NCBI RefSeq assembly: GCF_003150835.1
Contig: NZ_CP029479.1
Location: 744,001-808,000, forward strand
Origin: Phenylobacterium parvum
Lineage (GTDB): Bacteria > Pseudomonadota > Alphaproteobacteria > Caulobacterales > Caulobacteraceae
Direction: 5' to 3'
Length of the DNA: 64,000 bases
Shown here piece by piece: positions 28,678 to 36,252 of this stretch (position 1 is the stretch's first letter; the number at the start of each line of letters is the position of its first letter). Position numbers and translations under genes: made by a program. Under the pieces are notes generated by a model. That model was given only the letters and a program-made list of their open reading frames with translations. It made no database searches and was not told where the DNA came from.

Positions 28678-29562
28678 ATGCCGCGCGACGTCAACCTGGA
28701 CCTCGACCTGGTCCGCACCTTCGTGACCATCGCCGACACCCGCAGCTTCACCCGCACGGGGGAGCGGCTTGGGCGCAGCCAGTCGGCGATCAGCCTGCAG
28801 GTCCGGCGGCTGGAGGAGCGGCTGGGGGTGAAGCTGCTGGCCCGCGACCCGCGCCGGGTGGGCCTGACCGAGGCGGGGGAGGCCTTCCTGCCCAAGGCAC
28901 GGCGGCTGCTGAGGGTGAATGACGAGATCCTCGCCGAGCTGACGGGCGAGGACCTGGAGGGCGAGGTCCGGCTGGGTGCGCCGGAGGACTTCGCCACCGT
29001 GCACCTGCCGGACATACTGGGCGCCTTCGCCCGGGCCCATCCCCGGGTGGCCCTGGCGGTGACCTGCGACCTGACGCTGAACCTTCTGGATCGGCTGCAG
29101 GCCGGCGCCCTGGACCTGGCCCTGGTCAAGCGCGAGCCCCTGGGGCCGGACCTGGGGGTGCGGGTCTGGCGCGAGCCCCTGGTCTGGGTGGCGGCCGACC
29201 GGGCGGTGCTGAGGCCCGATGAGCCCGCGCCCCTGGTGATCGCCCCGGCCCCCTGCGTCTACCGGCGCCGCGCGGTGGCGGCCCTGGAGGCGCGGGCGCG
29301 CACCTGGCGGGCGGCCTACACCAGCCCCTCCCTGGCGGGCCAGCATGCGGCCCTGCGCGCCGGGCTGGGCCTGACCGTCCTGCCCCGGGAGATGGTTCCC
29401 GACGACCTGGTCCTGCTGGGCGAGGCCGACGGCCTGCCGCCCCTGGAGGACGCCGAGATCGCCCTGTTGAAGGCGCGCGGCGGGGCGCCCCGGGCGGCGG
29501 ACCGGCTGGCGGAGTTCGTCCTCGCGTCCCTGGACCGGCGCTCGGCCCGGCCGGCGGGCTAG
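28678..29562 (+). CDS. LysR-type transcriptional regulator
   Basis: A 294-residue protein with an N-terminal winged helix-turn-helix (NLDLDLVRTFVTIADTRSFTRTGERLGRSQSAISLQVRRLEERLG). The expected linker helix and a periplasmic-binding-like effector domain follow (DLALVKREPLGPDLGVRVWREPLVWVAAD...GLTVLPREMV). It is divergent from the SbtA-like gene, with a palindromic T-N11-A site in the gap. It probably controls that transporter in response to a small molecule; the effector is unknown. A palindromic repeat lies downstream. Confidence 0.93.
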   Translation: MPRDVNLDLDLVRTFVTIADTRSFTRTGERLGRSQSAISLQVRRLEERLGVKLLARDPRRVGLTEAGEAFLPKARRLLRVNDEILAELTGEDLEGEVRLGAPEDFATVHLPDILGAFARAHPRVALAVTCDLTLNLLDRLQAGALDLALVKREPLGPDLGVRVWREPLVWVAADRAVLRPDEPAPLVIAPAPCVYRRRAVAALEARARTWRAAYTSPSLAGQHAALRAGLGLTVLPREMVPDDLVLLGEADGLPPLEDAEIALLKARGGAPRAADRLAEFVLASLDRRSARPAG

Positions 29563-29603
29563 TTCCTGCCCCCATGTGGAGGAAGTGGGTCAGCTGAGGG
29601 GCG

Positions 29604-29712
29604 GTTGACCCCCTCACCGACCTTCGGTCGGAGCTCCCCCTTGGGGGAGCAATGGCTCTCTAATTCCTCCTCCCAGGGGGAGGAGGACCGCGCAGCGGGA
29701 CGGAGGGGGGTC
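29604..29712. repeat. ~110-bp palindromic repeat
   Basis: The copy runs from TTGACCCCCTCACC to CGGAGGGGGG. It contains GACCTTCGGTC and GCTCCCCCTTGGGGGAGC hairpins, a short A/T spacer, a CTCCTCCCAGGGGGAGGAGG hairpin and the GCGCAGCGGGACGGAGG end. It sits between the convergent LysR and methyltransferase genes. Compensating changes keep the GACC..GGTC stem paired, which argues for selection on structure. Confidence 0.9.
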
Positions 29713-29727
29713 TGCTGAGGGGCCGTC

Positions 29728-30471
29728 TCAGTCCCAGCCCAGCGGCGCGGCGTCGCGCAGGATGGCGTCGGCCTCGGGGGTGTGCTTGCCCTCGCCGTCG
29801 GGGTGCAGGACGAGGGCCGGCAGGAGAACCAGGGGCGCGCGGCCGCCGCGCACCGCCCGCACGATCACCCGGCTGGCGGGCGAGGCGGCGCGGGGCTGGA
29901 CCGGCCGGATTCGGAGGGAGCCGCACCGGGGCGCGAGGCCGGCCAGGAGGTCGGCCAGCCGGTCGGCGCGGTGGATGATCGTGATCGTCCCGCCGTCGCG
30001 CACGGCCTTGAGGAGAAAGCCCGTCCAGGCCGCCAGGCCGTCGGCCGCCATCCAGGCGCGGGTCTTCTCCGGTGCGGGGCCGCGCAGGGCCCTGGGGTCG
30101 TCGAAGAAGGGCGGGTTGCAGAGGGCGGCGTCGAAGCGGGGCAGGCCCAGGCGGGCGAAGGGCAGGGCGACGTCGCCGCCGAGGGCCTCCACCTGGTCTG
30201 ACAGGCCGTTCAGGTCGATATTGGCCCGGGCGAGGGCCAGGGCTTCCGGGTCCGCCTCGATCCCGGTGAAGCGCGCCTGCGGCCTTCGGACCGCGGCCGC
30301 CAGCATGACGGCGCCCGGGCCGCAGCCCAGGTCCAGCACCCGATCCCCCGGACGGGCGTCGCAGGCCGCCGCCAAGAGGGCCGCGTCCATGCCCGCCCGG
30401 TAGCCCCGGGCGGACTGGAGGAGCCGGACCCGGCCCCCGAGGATTGCGTCCGACTGGCTTGGGTCCGTCAT
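29728..30471 (-). CDS. TrmN6-like SAM-dependent adenine-N6 methyltransferase
   Basis: The ATG at 30471 gives 247 residues starting MTDPSQSDAILGGRVRLLQSARGYRAGMDAALLAAA, as in the TrmN6 family; an upstream in-frame ATG at 30501 is less likely. The SAM-binding loop is VLDLGCGPG and the catalytic NPPF motif occurs in ALCNPPFFDDP, typical of N6-adenine methyltransferases. The E. coli relative modifies A37 of tRNA1(Val). The C-terminal region is unremarkable. The gene diverges from the prenyl synthase gene across 65 bp. Confidence 0.85.
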   Translation of the reverse strand: MTDPSQSDAILGGRVRLLQSARGYRAGMDAALLAAACDARPGDRVLDLGCGPGAVMLAAAVRRPQARFTGIEADPEALALARANIDLNGLSDQVEALGGDVALPFARLGLPRFDAALCNPPFFDDPRALRGPAPEKTRAWMAADGLAAWTGFLLKAVRDGGTITIIHRADRLADLLAGLAPRCGSLRIRPVQPRAASPASRVIVRAVRGGRAPLVLLPALVLHPDGEGKHTPEADAILRDAAPLGWD

Positions 30472-30536
30472 GCGTTTGCGCCAAAAACCCCGGTTGGGCA
30501 TTGTGCCGGCGAGGCGCCTGCCTTATCGCGTTCGGC

Positions 30537-31559
30537 ATGTCGTCCGCAACGCAAGCCGCCGAACCGGTCGCCCGCAGCGCACCCTCCATTGCGGGCCTGA
30601 CCCGCCTCGCCCAGCGCGACATGGAGGGCGTGGACGCCCTGATCCGCAACCGCATGCAGAGCCCGGTGTCGGTGATCCCGGCCCTGGCCGAGCACCTGAT
30701 CGGCGGGTCAGCCAAGCGCCTGCGTCCCCTCCTGACCATCGCCGCGGCGCGGCTGGCGGGGGCGAGGGACGACGCCTGCCTGAACCTGGCGGCGGCGGTG
30801 GAGTTCATCCACACGGCCACCCTGCTGCATGACGACGTGATCGACTCCTCCGAGCTGAGGCGCGGCAAGGTGGCGGCCCACCTGATCTGGGGCGCCCCGG
30901 CCAGCGTGCTGGTGGGCGACTTCCTGTTCGCCCGGTCCTTCGAGCTGATGGTCGAGGCCGGGTCCATGCCGGCCCTGGAGATCCTGGCCCGGGCCAGCCG
31001 GGTGATCGCCGAGGGCGAGGTCCTGCAGCTGACCCGCGCCCACGACCTGGACCTGCCCCAGGAAACCTACCTCGAGATCATCGGCGCCAAGACCGCCGAG
31101 CTGTTCGCCGCCGCCTCGGAGGCCGGGGCGGTGTCGGCGGGGGCGCCGGCCGCGACCTGCGCCGCCCTGCGCCGGTTTGGCCGCAACCTCGGCCTGGCCT
31201 TCCAGCTGGTGGACGACGCCCTGGACTATTCGGGGGCGAGCGAGACCCTGGGCAAGAACCCTGGCGACGACTTCCGGGAGGGTAAGGCGACCCTGCCCCT
31301 GCTGCTGGCCATTGCCCGGACGGGCGAGGCGGAAAAGGCCTTCTGGGAGCGGACCATCGACCGGCGCGAGCAGACCGAGGCCGATTTCGAGCGCGCCCGC
31401 CTGCTCGTCTCCGGCTGCGGCGCCCTGGACTCCACCCTGGCCCTGGCCGAGGACTACGCCGCCGACGCCAAGGCGGCGCTGGCGGGCTTCGAAGGCGCCG
31501 ACGGTTGGAAGGCCGCCCTGGTCGAGCTGGCCGACTTCGCCGTCTGGCGGCGGATGTAG
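30537..31559 (+). CDS. Polyprenyl diphosphate synthase (octaprenyl/decaprenyl type)
   Basis: A 340-residue all-helical enzyme. The two Asp-rich substrate motifs are DDVID in TLLHDDVIDSSELRRG and DDALD in QLVDDALDYSG, with the conserved GGKRLRP-like element appearing as GGSAKRLRPLL. These are typical of IspB-type synthases that make the ubiquinone side chain by adding isopentenyl diphosphate units to farnesyl diphosphate. The ATG at 30537 is preferred over an upstream frame. It is convergent with fumC across a palindromic repeat. Chain length cannot be read from sequence alone. Confidence 0.93.
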   Translation: MSSATQAAEPVARSAPSIAGLTRLAQRDMEGVDALIRNRMQSPVSVIPALAEHLIGGSAKRLRPLLTIAAARLAGARDDACLNLAAAVEFIHTATLLHDDVIDSSELRRGKVAAHLIWGAPASVLVGDFLFARSFELMVEAGSMPALEILARASRVIAEGEVLQLTRAHDLDLPQETYLEIIGAKTAELFAAASEAGAVSAGAPAATCAALRRFGRNLGLAFQLVDDALDYSGASETLGKNPGDDFREGKATLPLLLAIARTGEAEKAFWERTIDRREQTEADFERARLLVSGCGALDSTLALAEDYAADAKAALAGFEGADGWKAALVELADFAVWRRM

Positions 31560-31584
31560 GCGCCCGGGCGCGGCTGAGCCGCCC

Positions 31585-31694
31585 TTGACCCCCTCACCCG
31601 GCTTCGCCGGGAGCTCCCCTTGGGGGAGCAATCAAGCGCTCTCTAATTCCTCCCCCAAGGGGGAGGTGGCGCGCGCAGCGCGACGGAGGGGGTC
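31585..31694. repeat. ~110-bp palindromic repeat
   Basis: This copy starts with TTGACCCCCTCACCCGG and ends CGGAGGGGGTC, between the convergent polyprenyl synthase and fumC genes. It shares the flanking GGCTGAGCCGCC motif with the copy near 44.7 kb. Internal hairpins are CCCGGCTTCGCCGGG, GCTCCCCTTGGGGGAGC and CTCCCCCAAGGGGGAG. The A half carries GGTGGCGCGCGCAGCGCG instead of the GGTGGACCGCGCAGCGGG seen in the tandem array. Confidence 0.9.
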
Positions 31695-31706
31695 TACCGA
31701 GGCGAC

Positions 31707-33098
31707 TTAGCCCGGCGAGATCATCTTCTCGGGGCGGACGACCGCGTCGAACTCCTCGTTGGTGACATAGCCGCCGCCGACGGCCTCCTCGCGCAGGGTG
31801 GTGCCGTTCTTGTGGGCGGTCTTGGCGATCTTGGCCGCGGCGTCGTAGCCGATCTTGGGCGCGAGGGCCGTGACCAGCATCAGGGAGCGCTCGAGGGCGG
31901 CCTTGATGTTGTCCTCGCGTGCCTCGATTCCGACCACACAGTTGTCGGTGAAGGAGACGGCGGCGTCGGCCAGCAGGCGGCAGGACTGCAGGAAGTTGTA
32001 GGCCATGACCGGGTTGAAGACGTTCAGCTCGAAGTGGCCCGAGGCGCCGGCGAAGGTCAGTGTGGCGTGGTTTCCGAAGACCTGGGTGCAGACCATGGTC
32101 AGGGCCTCGCACTGGGTCGGGTTGACCTTGCCCGGCATGATGGACGAGCCGGGCTCGTTCTCGGGCAGGGACAGCTCGCCCAGGCCGGACCGGGGGCCGG
32201 AGCCCAGGAAGCGGATGTCGTTGGCGATCTTGAACAGGGAGCCGGCGACGGTGTTCAGGGCGCCGTGGCTGAAGACCATGGCGTCGTGGGCGGCCAGGGC
32301 CTCGAACTTGTTGGGCGCCGAGACGAAGGGCAGGCCGGTGATCGCGGCGATCTTGGCCGCGACCAGCTCGGCGAAGCCGACGGGGGCGTTGAGGCCGGTG
32401 CCGACCGCCGTACCGCCCTGGGCCAGCTCGAGCAGGCCCGGCTGGCACAGGCGGATGCGCTTCAGGCCATTCTCGACCTGCTGGGCGTAGCCGGAGAACT
32501 CCTGGCCGAGGGTCAGGGGCGTGGCGTCCTGGGTGTGGGTGCGGCCGATCTTGATGATGGGCTCGAAGGCGACCTGCTTGGCGCGCAGGGCGGCAAGGAG
32601 GTGCTCCAGGGCCGGAAGGACGTCGTGGTGCACCTGCTCGGCGGCGGCGATGTGCATGGCCGTCGGATAGGTGTCGTTGGACGACTGGCTCATGTTGACA
32701 TGGTCGTTCGGGTGGACCGGCGTCTTGGAGCCCATCTCGCCGCCCAGCATCTCGATGGCGCGGTTCGAGATGACCTCGTTGGCGTTCATGTTCGACTGGG
32801 TGCCCGAGCCGGTCTGCCAGACCGACAGGGGGAAGTGGGCGTCGAGCTTGCCGTCGATCACCTCCTGGGCGGCGGCGACGATGGCCTGGCCGATCTTCGG
32901 GTCCAGCCGGCCCAGCTCCACATTGGCCTCTGCGGCGGCGCGCTTGACGATGCCGAGGGCGCGGACGACGGGCCGGGGCTGCTTTTCCCAGCCGATCTTG
33001 AAATTGCCGAGGCTGCGCTGGGCCTGGGCGCCCCAGTAGACGGAGGCGTCGACCTCGATGGGGCCGAAGGTGTCGGTTTCAGTGCGGGTCTTGCTCAT
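31707..33098 (-). CDS. fumC: Fumarate hydratase class II
   Basis: The ATG at 33098 gives 463 residues, the usual FumC length, starting [18 protein letters not shown]. The superfamily signature [17 protein letters not shown] and the [14 protein letters not shown] and [16 protein letters not shown] segments are all present, including the active-site residues. It catalyses reversible hydration of fumarate to malate in the citric acid cycle and does not need an iron-sulfur cluster. It is convergent with the prenyl synthase gene. A RusA-like gene diverges from its start. Confidence 0.97.
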   Translation of the reverse strand: MSKTRTETDTFGPIEVDASVYWGAQAQRSLGNFKIGWEKQPRPVVRALGIVKRAAAEANVELGRLDPKIGQAIVAAAQEVIDGKLDAHFPLSVWQTGSGTQSNMNANEVISNRAIEMLGGEMGSKTPVHPNDHVNMSQSSNDTYPTAMHIAAAEQVHHDVLPALEHLLAALRAKQVAFEPIIKIGRTHTQDATPLTLGQEFSGYAQQVENGLKRIRLCQPGLLELAQGGTAVGTGLNAPVGFAELVAAKIAAITGLPFVSAPNKFEALAAHDAMVFSHGALNTVAGSLFKIANDIRFLGSGPRSGLGELSLPENEPGSSIMPGKVNPTQCEALTMVCTQVFGNHATLTFAGASGHFELNVFNPVMAYNFLQSCRLLADAAVSFTDNCVVGIEAREDNIKAALERSLMLVTALAPKIGYDAAAKIAKTAHKNGTTLREEAVGGGYVTNEEFDAVVRPEKMISPG

Positions 33099-33177
33099 GG
33101 CGGGCCTCCGGTCGAATGTGCCCACCGTTTAGCGGAGACCGGCCAGACTTCAAGGCGGCCGCCGCCGGAGGATGGCC

Positions 33178-33555
33178 ATGGACGCGGGCTGGACCCATCA
33201 CGGCAAGGTGCGCGCCCGCGAGCACGAGGGGGCCATCGAGGTGGTCGTCGACGGCCTGACCACCCAGACGCGCTACTACAAGCCCCTGATCTACGAGTTC
33301 TTCCGCAAGGCCTGGCGGGGCGGCCGGCCGGCCTGGGGGGAGTTCTCGGTCGAGATCGTGATGGACTATGTGGGCGATCCGCCCTGGATGGACCTGGACA
33401 ACCTGGCCAAGGCCCTGCTGGACGCCATCAAGGGCTATGTCTTCCACGACGACGCCCAGGTGGCGCGCCTGCTGGTGGAGCGCCGGGCCGGCGAGCGCGA
33501 GCGGATCTCGATCCGGGTGCGCCGGCTTGGGGACGGGCCGGACAGGGCTGCCTGA
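33178..33555 (+). CDS. RusA-family Holliday-junction resolvase-like protein
   Basis: The ATG at 33178 is favoured over that at 33172 because GGAGG lies 6 bp before it. The 125-residue protein shows the RusA pattern: WMDLDNLAKALLDAIKGYVFHDDAQVARLLVERR, with the acidic residues (DLDN and HDDAQV) that bind Mg2+. RusA resolves Holliday junctions and is usually found on phages. No other phage gene is visible within the surrounding genes, so this looks like a settled chromosomal homologue. Activity is inferred. Confidence 0.8.
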   Translation: MDAGWTHHGKVRAREHEGAIEVVVDGLTTQTRYYKPLIYEFFRKAWRGGRPAWGEFSVEIVMDYVGDPPWMDLDNLAKALLDAIKGYVFHDDAQVARLLVERRAGERERISIRVRRLGDGPDRAA

Positions 33556-33568
33556 GAAGGGGCGGCCT

Positions 33569-33601
33569 GAAGAGGGCGGCCTGAATAGGGGCGGCCTGAA
33601 G
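33569..33601. repeat. Short GGGCGGCCTGAA direct repeats
   Basis: Between the RusA-like stop and the sciP terminator the sequence repeats GGCGGCCTGAA three times with near-identical spacers (about 13-16 bp). They begin near the stop at 33555 and run to about 33600. The repeats are short and their role, if any, is unknown. Confidence 0.6.
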
Positions 33602-33622
33602 GCAGGGCCCTGAAACGCGAAA

Positions 33623-33653
33623 CGGCCGCATCCCGGGGGTGGGGATTCGGCCG
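33623..33653 (-). terminator. Intrinsic terminator of sciP
   Basis: Read on the minus strand, CGGCCGAATCCCC...GGGATGCGGCCG forms a long GC-rich stem with one mismatch on the way. It is followed by TTTCGCGTTTC, a T-rich tail. It lies about 26 bp past the sciP stop and probably also separates sciP from the convergent RusA-like gene. Confidence 0.7.
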
Positions 33654-33678
33654 CTCGGTCGCCCGCAAGGGCGGTAAG

Positions 33679-33972
33679 TCAGCGGTACTGCTGGAGCCGC
33701 GTGGTCCGGAGCCCGGCCATGCCGTGCTTCTCGATGGACTTCTGCCAGGCCTGGAACTCTTCCTGCGTCAGGGAGTACCGGTCGCAAGCCTGTTCGAGGC
33801 TGAGCAGCCCGCCGCGGACGGCGGCCACCACCTCGGCCTTGCGGCGGATCACCCAGCGCCCCGTGTCCGGGGGCGGCAGGTCGCGGATCGTCAGCTGGGC
33901 GCCGGTGGGGCCGATGACATAGGCCTCCCCCCGGCTGTTGGTCCGCAGCTGCGGCTGTTGTTGCTGATACAT
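33679..33972 (-). CDS. sciP: SciP, small CtrA inhibitory protein
   Basis: A 97-residue protein whose core LPPPDTGRWVIRRKAEVVAAVRGGLLSLEQACDRYSLTQEEFQAWQKSIEKHGMAGLRTTRLQQYR is that of SciP (DUF1153). SciP is a helix-turn-helix protein that blocks CtrA-dependent transcription in Caulobacter during G1. The N-terminus is a short Gln-rich stretch. A GGGAAGGGCG ribosome-binding region precedes the ATG at 33972. Its place at the 3' end of the hook operon matches the Caulobacter arrangement and supports the genus-level placement. The promoter region upstream has two TTAA half-sites. Confidence 0.93.
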   Translation of the reverse strand: MYQQQQPQLRTNSRGEAYVIGPTGAQLTIRDLPPPDTGRWVIRRKAEVVAAVRGGLLSLEQACDRYSLTQEEFQAWQKSIEKHGMAGLRTTRLQQYR

Positions 33973-34115
33973 GGCTTTACGCCCTTCCCACCATCAGGTC
34001 TTGGACCCACTTTGGCGGGCATCGCATAACGCCCGGTGAAAAATCGTAGTAAACAAAGACCTAATCACAGCTTCCCCCATGTATTAAACCGATACAGTCA
34101 AGATGTCTGGCGACG

Positions 34116-34129
34116 TTAAATCGTGTTAA
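34116..34129 (-). promoter_or_regulatory. CtrA-like TTAA-N6-TTAA motif upstream of sciP
   Basis: TTAA half-sites at 34116-34119 and 34126-34129 are separated by six bases. The CtrA consensus has seven, so this is one base short. It lies 144 bp upstream of sciP, which is a CtrA-activated gene in Caulobacter, and just past the flgE stop. A third TTAA occurs at 34084. Confidence 0.45.
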
Positions 34130-34138
34130 CTTCAAGAC

Positions 34139-35536
34139 TTATCGCTTAATATTGATCAATTCCTCCAGCATCTGGTCGGCTGTGGTGATGATCTTCGAAG
34201 AGGCCGAATAGGCTCTTTGAGTGGTGATGAGGCCGGTGAACTCTGCAGACAGGTCCACGGTGGAGGCTTCCAATGCAGAGGACTGGATTTTCCCGGCGCC
34301 GCCGAGTTGAGGCTGCTTCACTGAATACTCGCCGGACTCCGTCGACTGGACGTAGGCGTTGCCGCCCACCGCATCGAGGCCGTCGGGGTTGGCGAAGGTG
34401 GCGAGGCCGATCTGGGCCACCAGGCGGACGAGGTTGTTGTCGAAGATGGCCGAGACCTTGCCGTCCTCGGCGACTTCCACGCCCACCACGTTGCCGACGG
34501 GGGCGCCGTTCGGATTGATCGAGGCCACGGTGGATGTCGCCGCGAACTGGGTGAACCGGTCGATGTCCAGGTCGATGCTCGCCGCCTCGATGCCGAGGGC
34601 CGAGGCCCACCGGAGGCCGGCGCCGGCCGAGGAGGCGGCGAGGGCGATGTTGGGCGGGTTGCCGACGCCGGCGGTGACGCCGAACAGGGTCGAGCCCGCC
34701 TCGTCGAAGGAGCCGTCGGAGTTGAAGCGCATGATGCCCTGGGCGATCTGGCCGGGCCGGGCGGCGCCCGCCACGTCGGAGGCCGGGACAGAGTAGATCT
34801 CGGCGTGCCAGGCGTTGGCGGCGCTGGAGTCCTTCAGGAAGGCCATGGCCAACCGCCGGGTGCCGCCGCCGGAGTCGATGACATTCATCTGGAAGGTGAA
34901 GTCGGGCTTGGTGCCGGTGGTCGGGTTGTTGGCGTAGTCCGACAGGGAGGCGACGGTGGCCCCGTTGTAGGTGGCGTCGCCCACCGACCCGGTAATGCCG
35001 CGCTTGTCCAGGTTGGCGTTGATGATGACGTTGGACGTCTGCAGGACCTGGGCGCCCAGATCCTTGATGTTGATGGAGTTCATCTGCGTCAGGTCGGACG
35101 GGTCGGTGAAGATGTTCCCGGTCGCGTCCGAGGGCCAGCCCTGCAGGTAGTATCCGGAGTCATTCACCAGGTAGCCGTCGGAATCCACGCTGAACGAGCC
35201 GGAACGGGTAAAGTACCGCGGGTCCTGCGTGGTCAGGTCTGTGCCCTTGTCGGTGACGACAAAGAAGCCGTTGCCGGCGATGGCGAGGTCGGTCGCCGAG
35301 GAGGCCGACTGGATCAGGCCCTGGTTGGCGATGAAGTTGCGGGTCACCGCCTCGACGCCGCCGGCGGAGTACCGGCCCTTGACCACCTGCGAGGTGACCA
35401 CATTGGCGAAGTTGATCTGGGTCCGCTTGTAGGCGGTGGTGTTGGTGTTGGCGATGTTGTCGGAGATCGCCGCCAGGGATGCCGAGTTGGCGATCAGGCC
35501 GGAGACGCCGGCGAGAAGGGCGCTGTTGATGCTCAT
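34139..35536 (-). CDS. flgE: Flagellar hook protein FlgE
   Basis: The ATG at 35536 gives 465 residues beginning MSINSALLAGVSGLIANSASLAAISDNIANTNTTAYKRT, the axial-protein N-terminal D0 helix. The C-terminal D0 helix is LEASTVDLSAEFTGLITTQRAYSASSKIITTADQMLEELINI. The central part has the flagellar basal-body/hook domains (GNGFFVVTD). FlgE polymerises into the hook outside the outer membrane. It is read from the same strand and just after flgD, so it belongs to the fliK-flgD-flgE unit. Confidence 0.95.
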   Translation of the reverse strand: MSINSALLAGVSGLIANSASLAAISDNIANTNTTAYKRTQINFANVVTSQVVKGRYSAGGVEAVTRNFIANQGLIQSASSATDLAIAGNGFFVVTDKGTDLTTQDPRYFTRSGSFSVDSDGYLVNDSGYYLQGWPSDATGNIFTDPSDLTQMNSINIKDLGAQVLQTSNVIINANLDKRGITGSVGDATYNGATVASLSDYANNPTTGTKPDFTFQMNVIDSGGGTRRLAMAFLKDSSAANAWHAEIYSVPASDVAGAARPGQIAQGIMRFNSDGSFDEAGSTLFGVTAGVGNPPNIALAASSAGAGLRWASALGIEAASIDLDIDRFTQFAATSTVASINPNGAPVGNVVGVEVAEDGKVSAIFDNNLVRLVAQIGLATFANPDGLDAVGGNAYVQSTESGEYSVKQPQLGGAGKIQSSALEASTVDLSAEFTGLITTQRAYSASSKIITTADQMLEELINIKR

Positions 35537-35579
35537 GGTGTCTGTTTCCCGGGGGGTTGGCGCTTGAGGGGGCGGCGGC

Positions 35580-36248
35580 CTAGGCGGGCTGCCGGACGGA
35601 GGTGACGGCGGTCCAGGGCACCCGGGTTCCGCCAATGGAGAGGATGGACTGGCCTGCCGACTGCTCGACGCCGGTCACGACGCCGCGCTGGAAGACCTTG
35701 GAGGTGATCGTGGCGCCGGAGGCGTCGGTCGGGGTGATCCGGAGGCTGTACTCGCCCCCGTCCTGGCGCTTCAGGCCCGTCAGGTCGGACCCGTTCCAGG
35801 TGAAGGCCTGGTCGCCGGCCTTGAGGTTGGTCGGCGCCGAGACGGCCACGGTGCGGCCGTTGGAGTCGAGGACCTCGATCTTCACCGAGGCGGCGTCGCG
35901 GCCGAGGTTGTAGGACCAGTTCGCCCTGCCGCCCGAGAGGGTGGCCTTGGCGCTGTCGGCGGTGACCTCGCGGCCGATCACCGACACCGCCTGGGCCATG
36001 CCCGTGCCGGTGTTGGAGACCAGCTGCTTGAGCAGGTCATTGGAGTACAGTTGCTGCTGCACACCGGTCATCTGCACCAGCTGCTGGGTGAACTGGTTGG
36101 AGTCCAGGGGCGAGAGCGGGTCCTGGTTCTGGATCTGGGTGGTGAGCAGCTTGAGGAAGGTGTCGTAGCTGCTGGCCAACTGGGCCTTGCCCAGGGCGCC
36201 GATGTCCTGGGTCTTGGCGGGAGTTGCGGTCGTGGGCGTGACGGCCAT
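35580..36248 (-). CDS. flgD: Flagellar hook capping protein FlgD
   Basis: A 222-residue protein with the N-terminal TFLKLLTTQIQNQDPLSPLDSNQFTQQLVQMTGVQQ segment, the FlgD signature. A tudor/fibronectin-like region follows (LKAGDQAFTWNGSDLTGLKRQDGGEYSLRITPTD). FlgD caps the growing hook and is removed when the hook is finished. The start is 4 bp after the fliK stop, and flgE follows after 43 bp. This is the middle of the hook operon. Confidence 0.95.
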   Translation of the reverse strand: MAVTPTTATPAKTQDIGALGKAQLASSYDTFLKLLTTQIQNQDPLSPLDSNQFTQQLVQMTGVQQQLYSNDLLKQLVSNTGTGMAQAVSVIGREVTADSAKATLSGGRANWSYNLGRDAASVKIEVLDSNGRTVAVSAPTNLKAGDQAFTWNGSDLTGLKRQDGGEYSLRITPTDASGATITSKVFQRGVVTGVEQSAGQSILSIGGTRVPWTAVTSVRQPA

Positions 36249-36252
36249 GGCT

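Noticed and set aside
33178..33555. Prophage remnant around the RusA-like gene
   Set aside because: No integrase, structural or lysis gene and no attachment-site repeats were found nearby.
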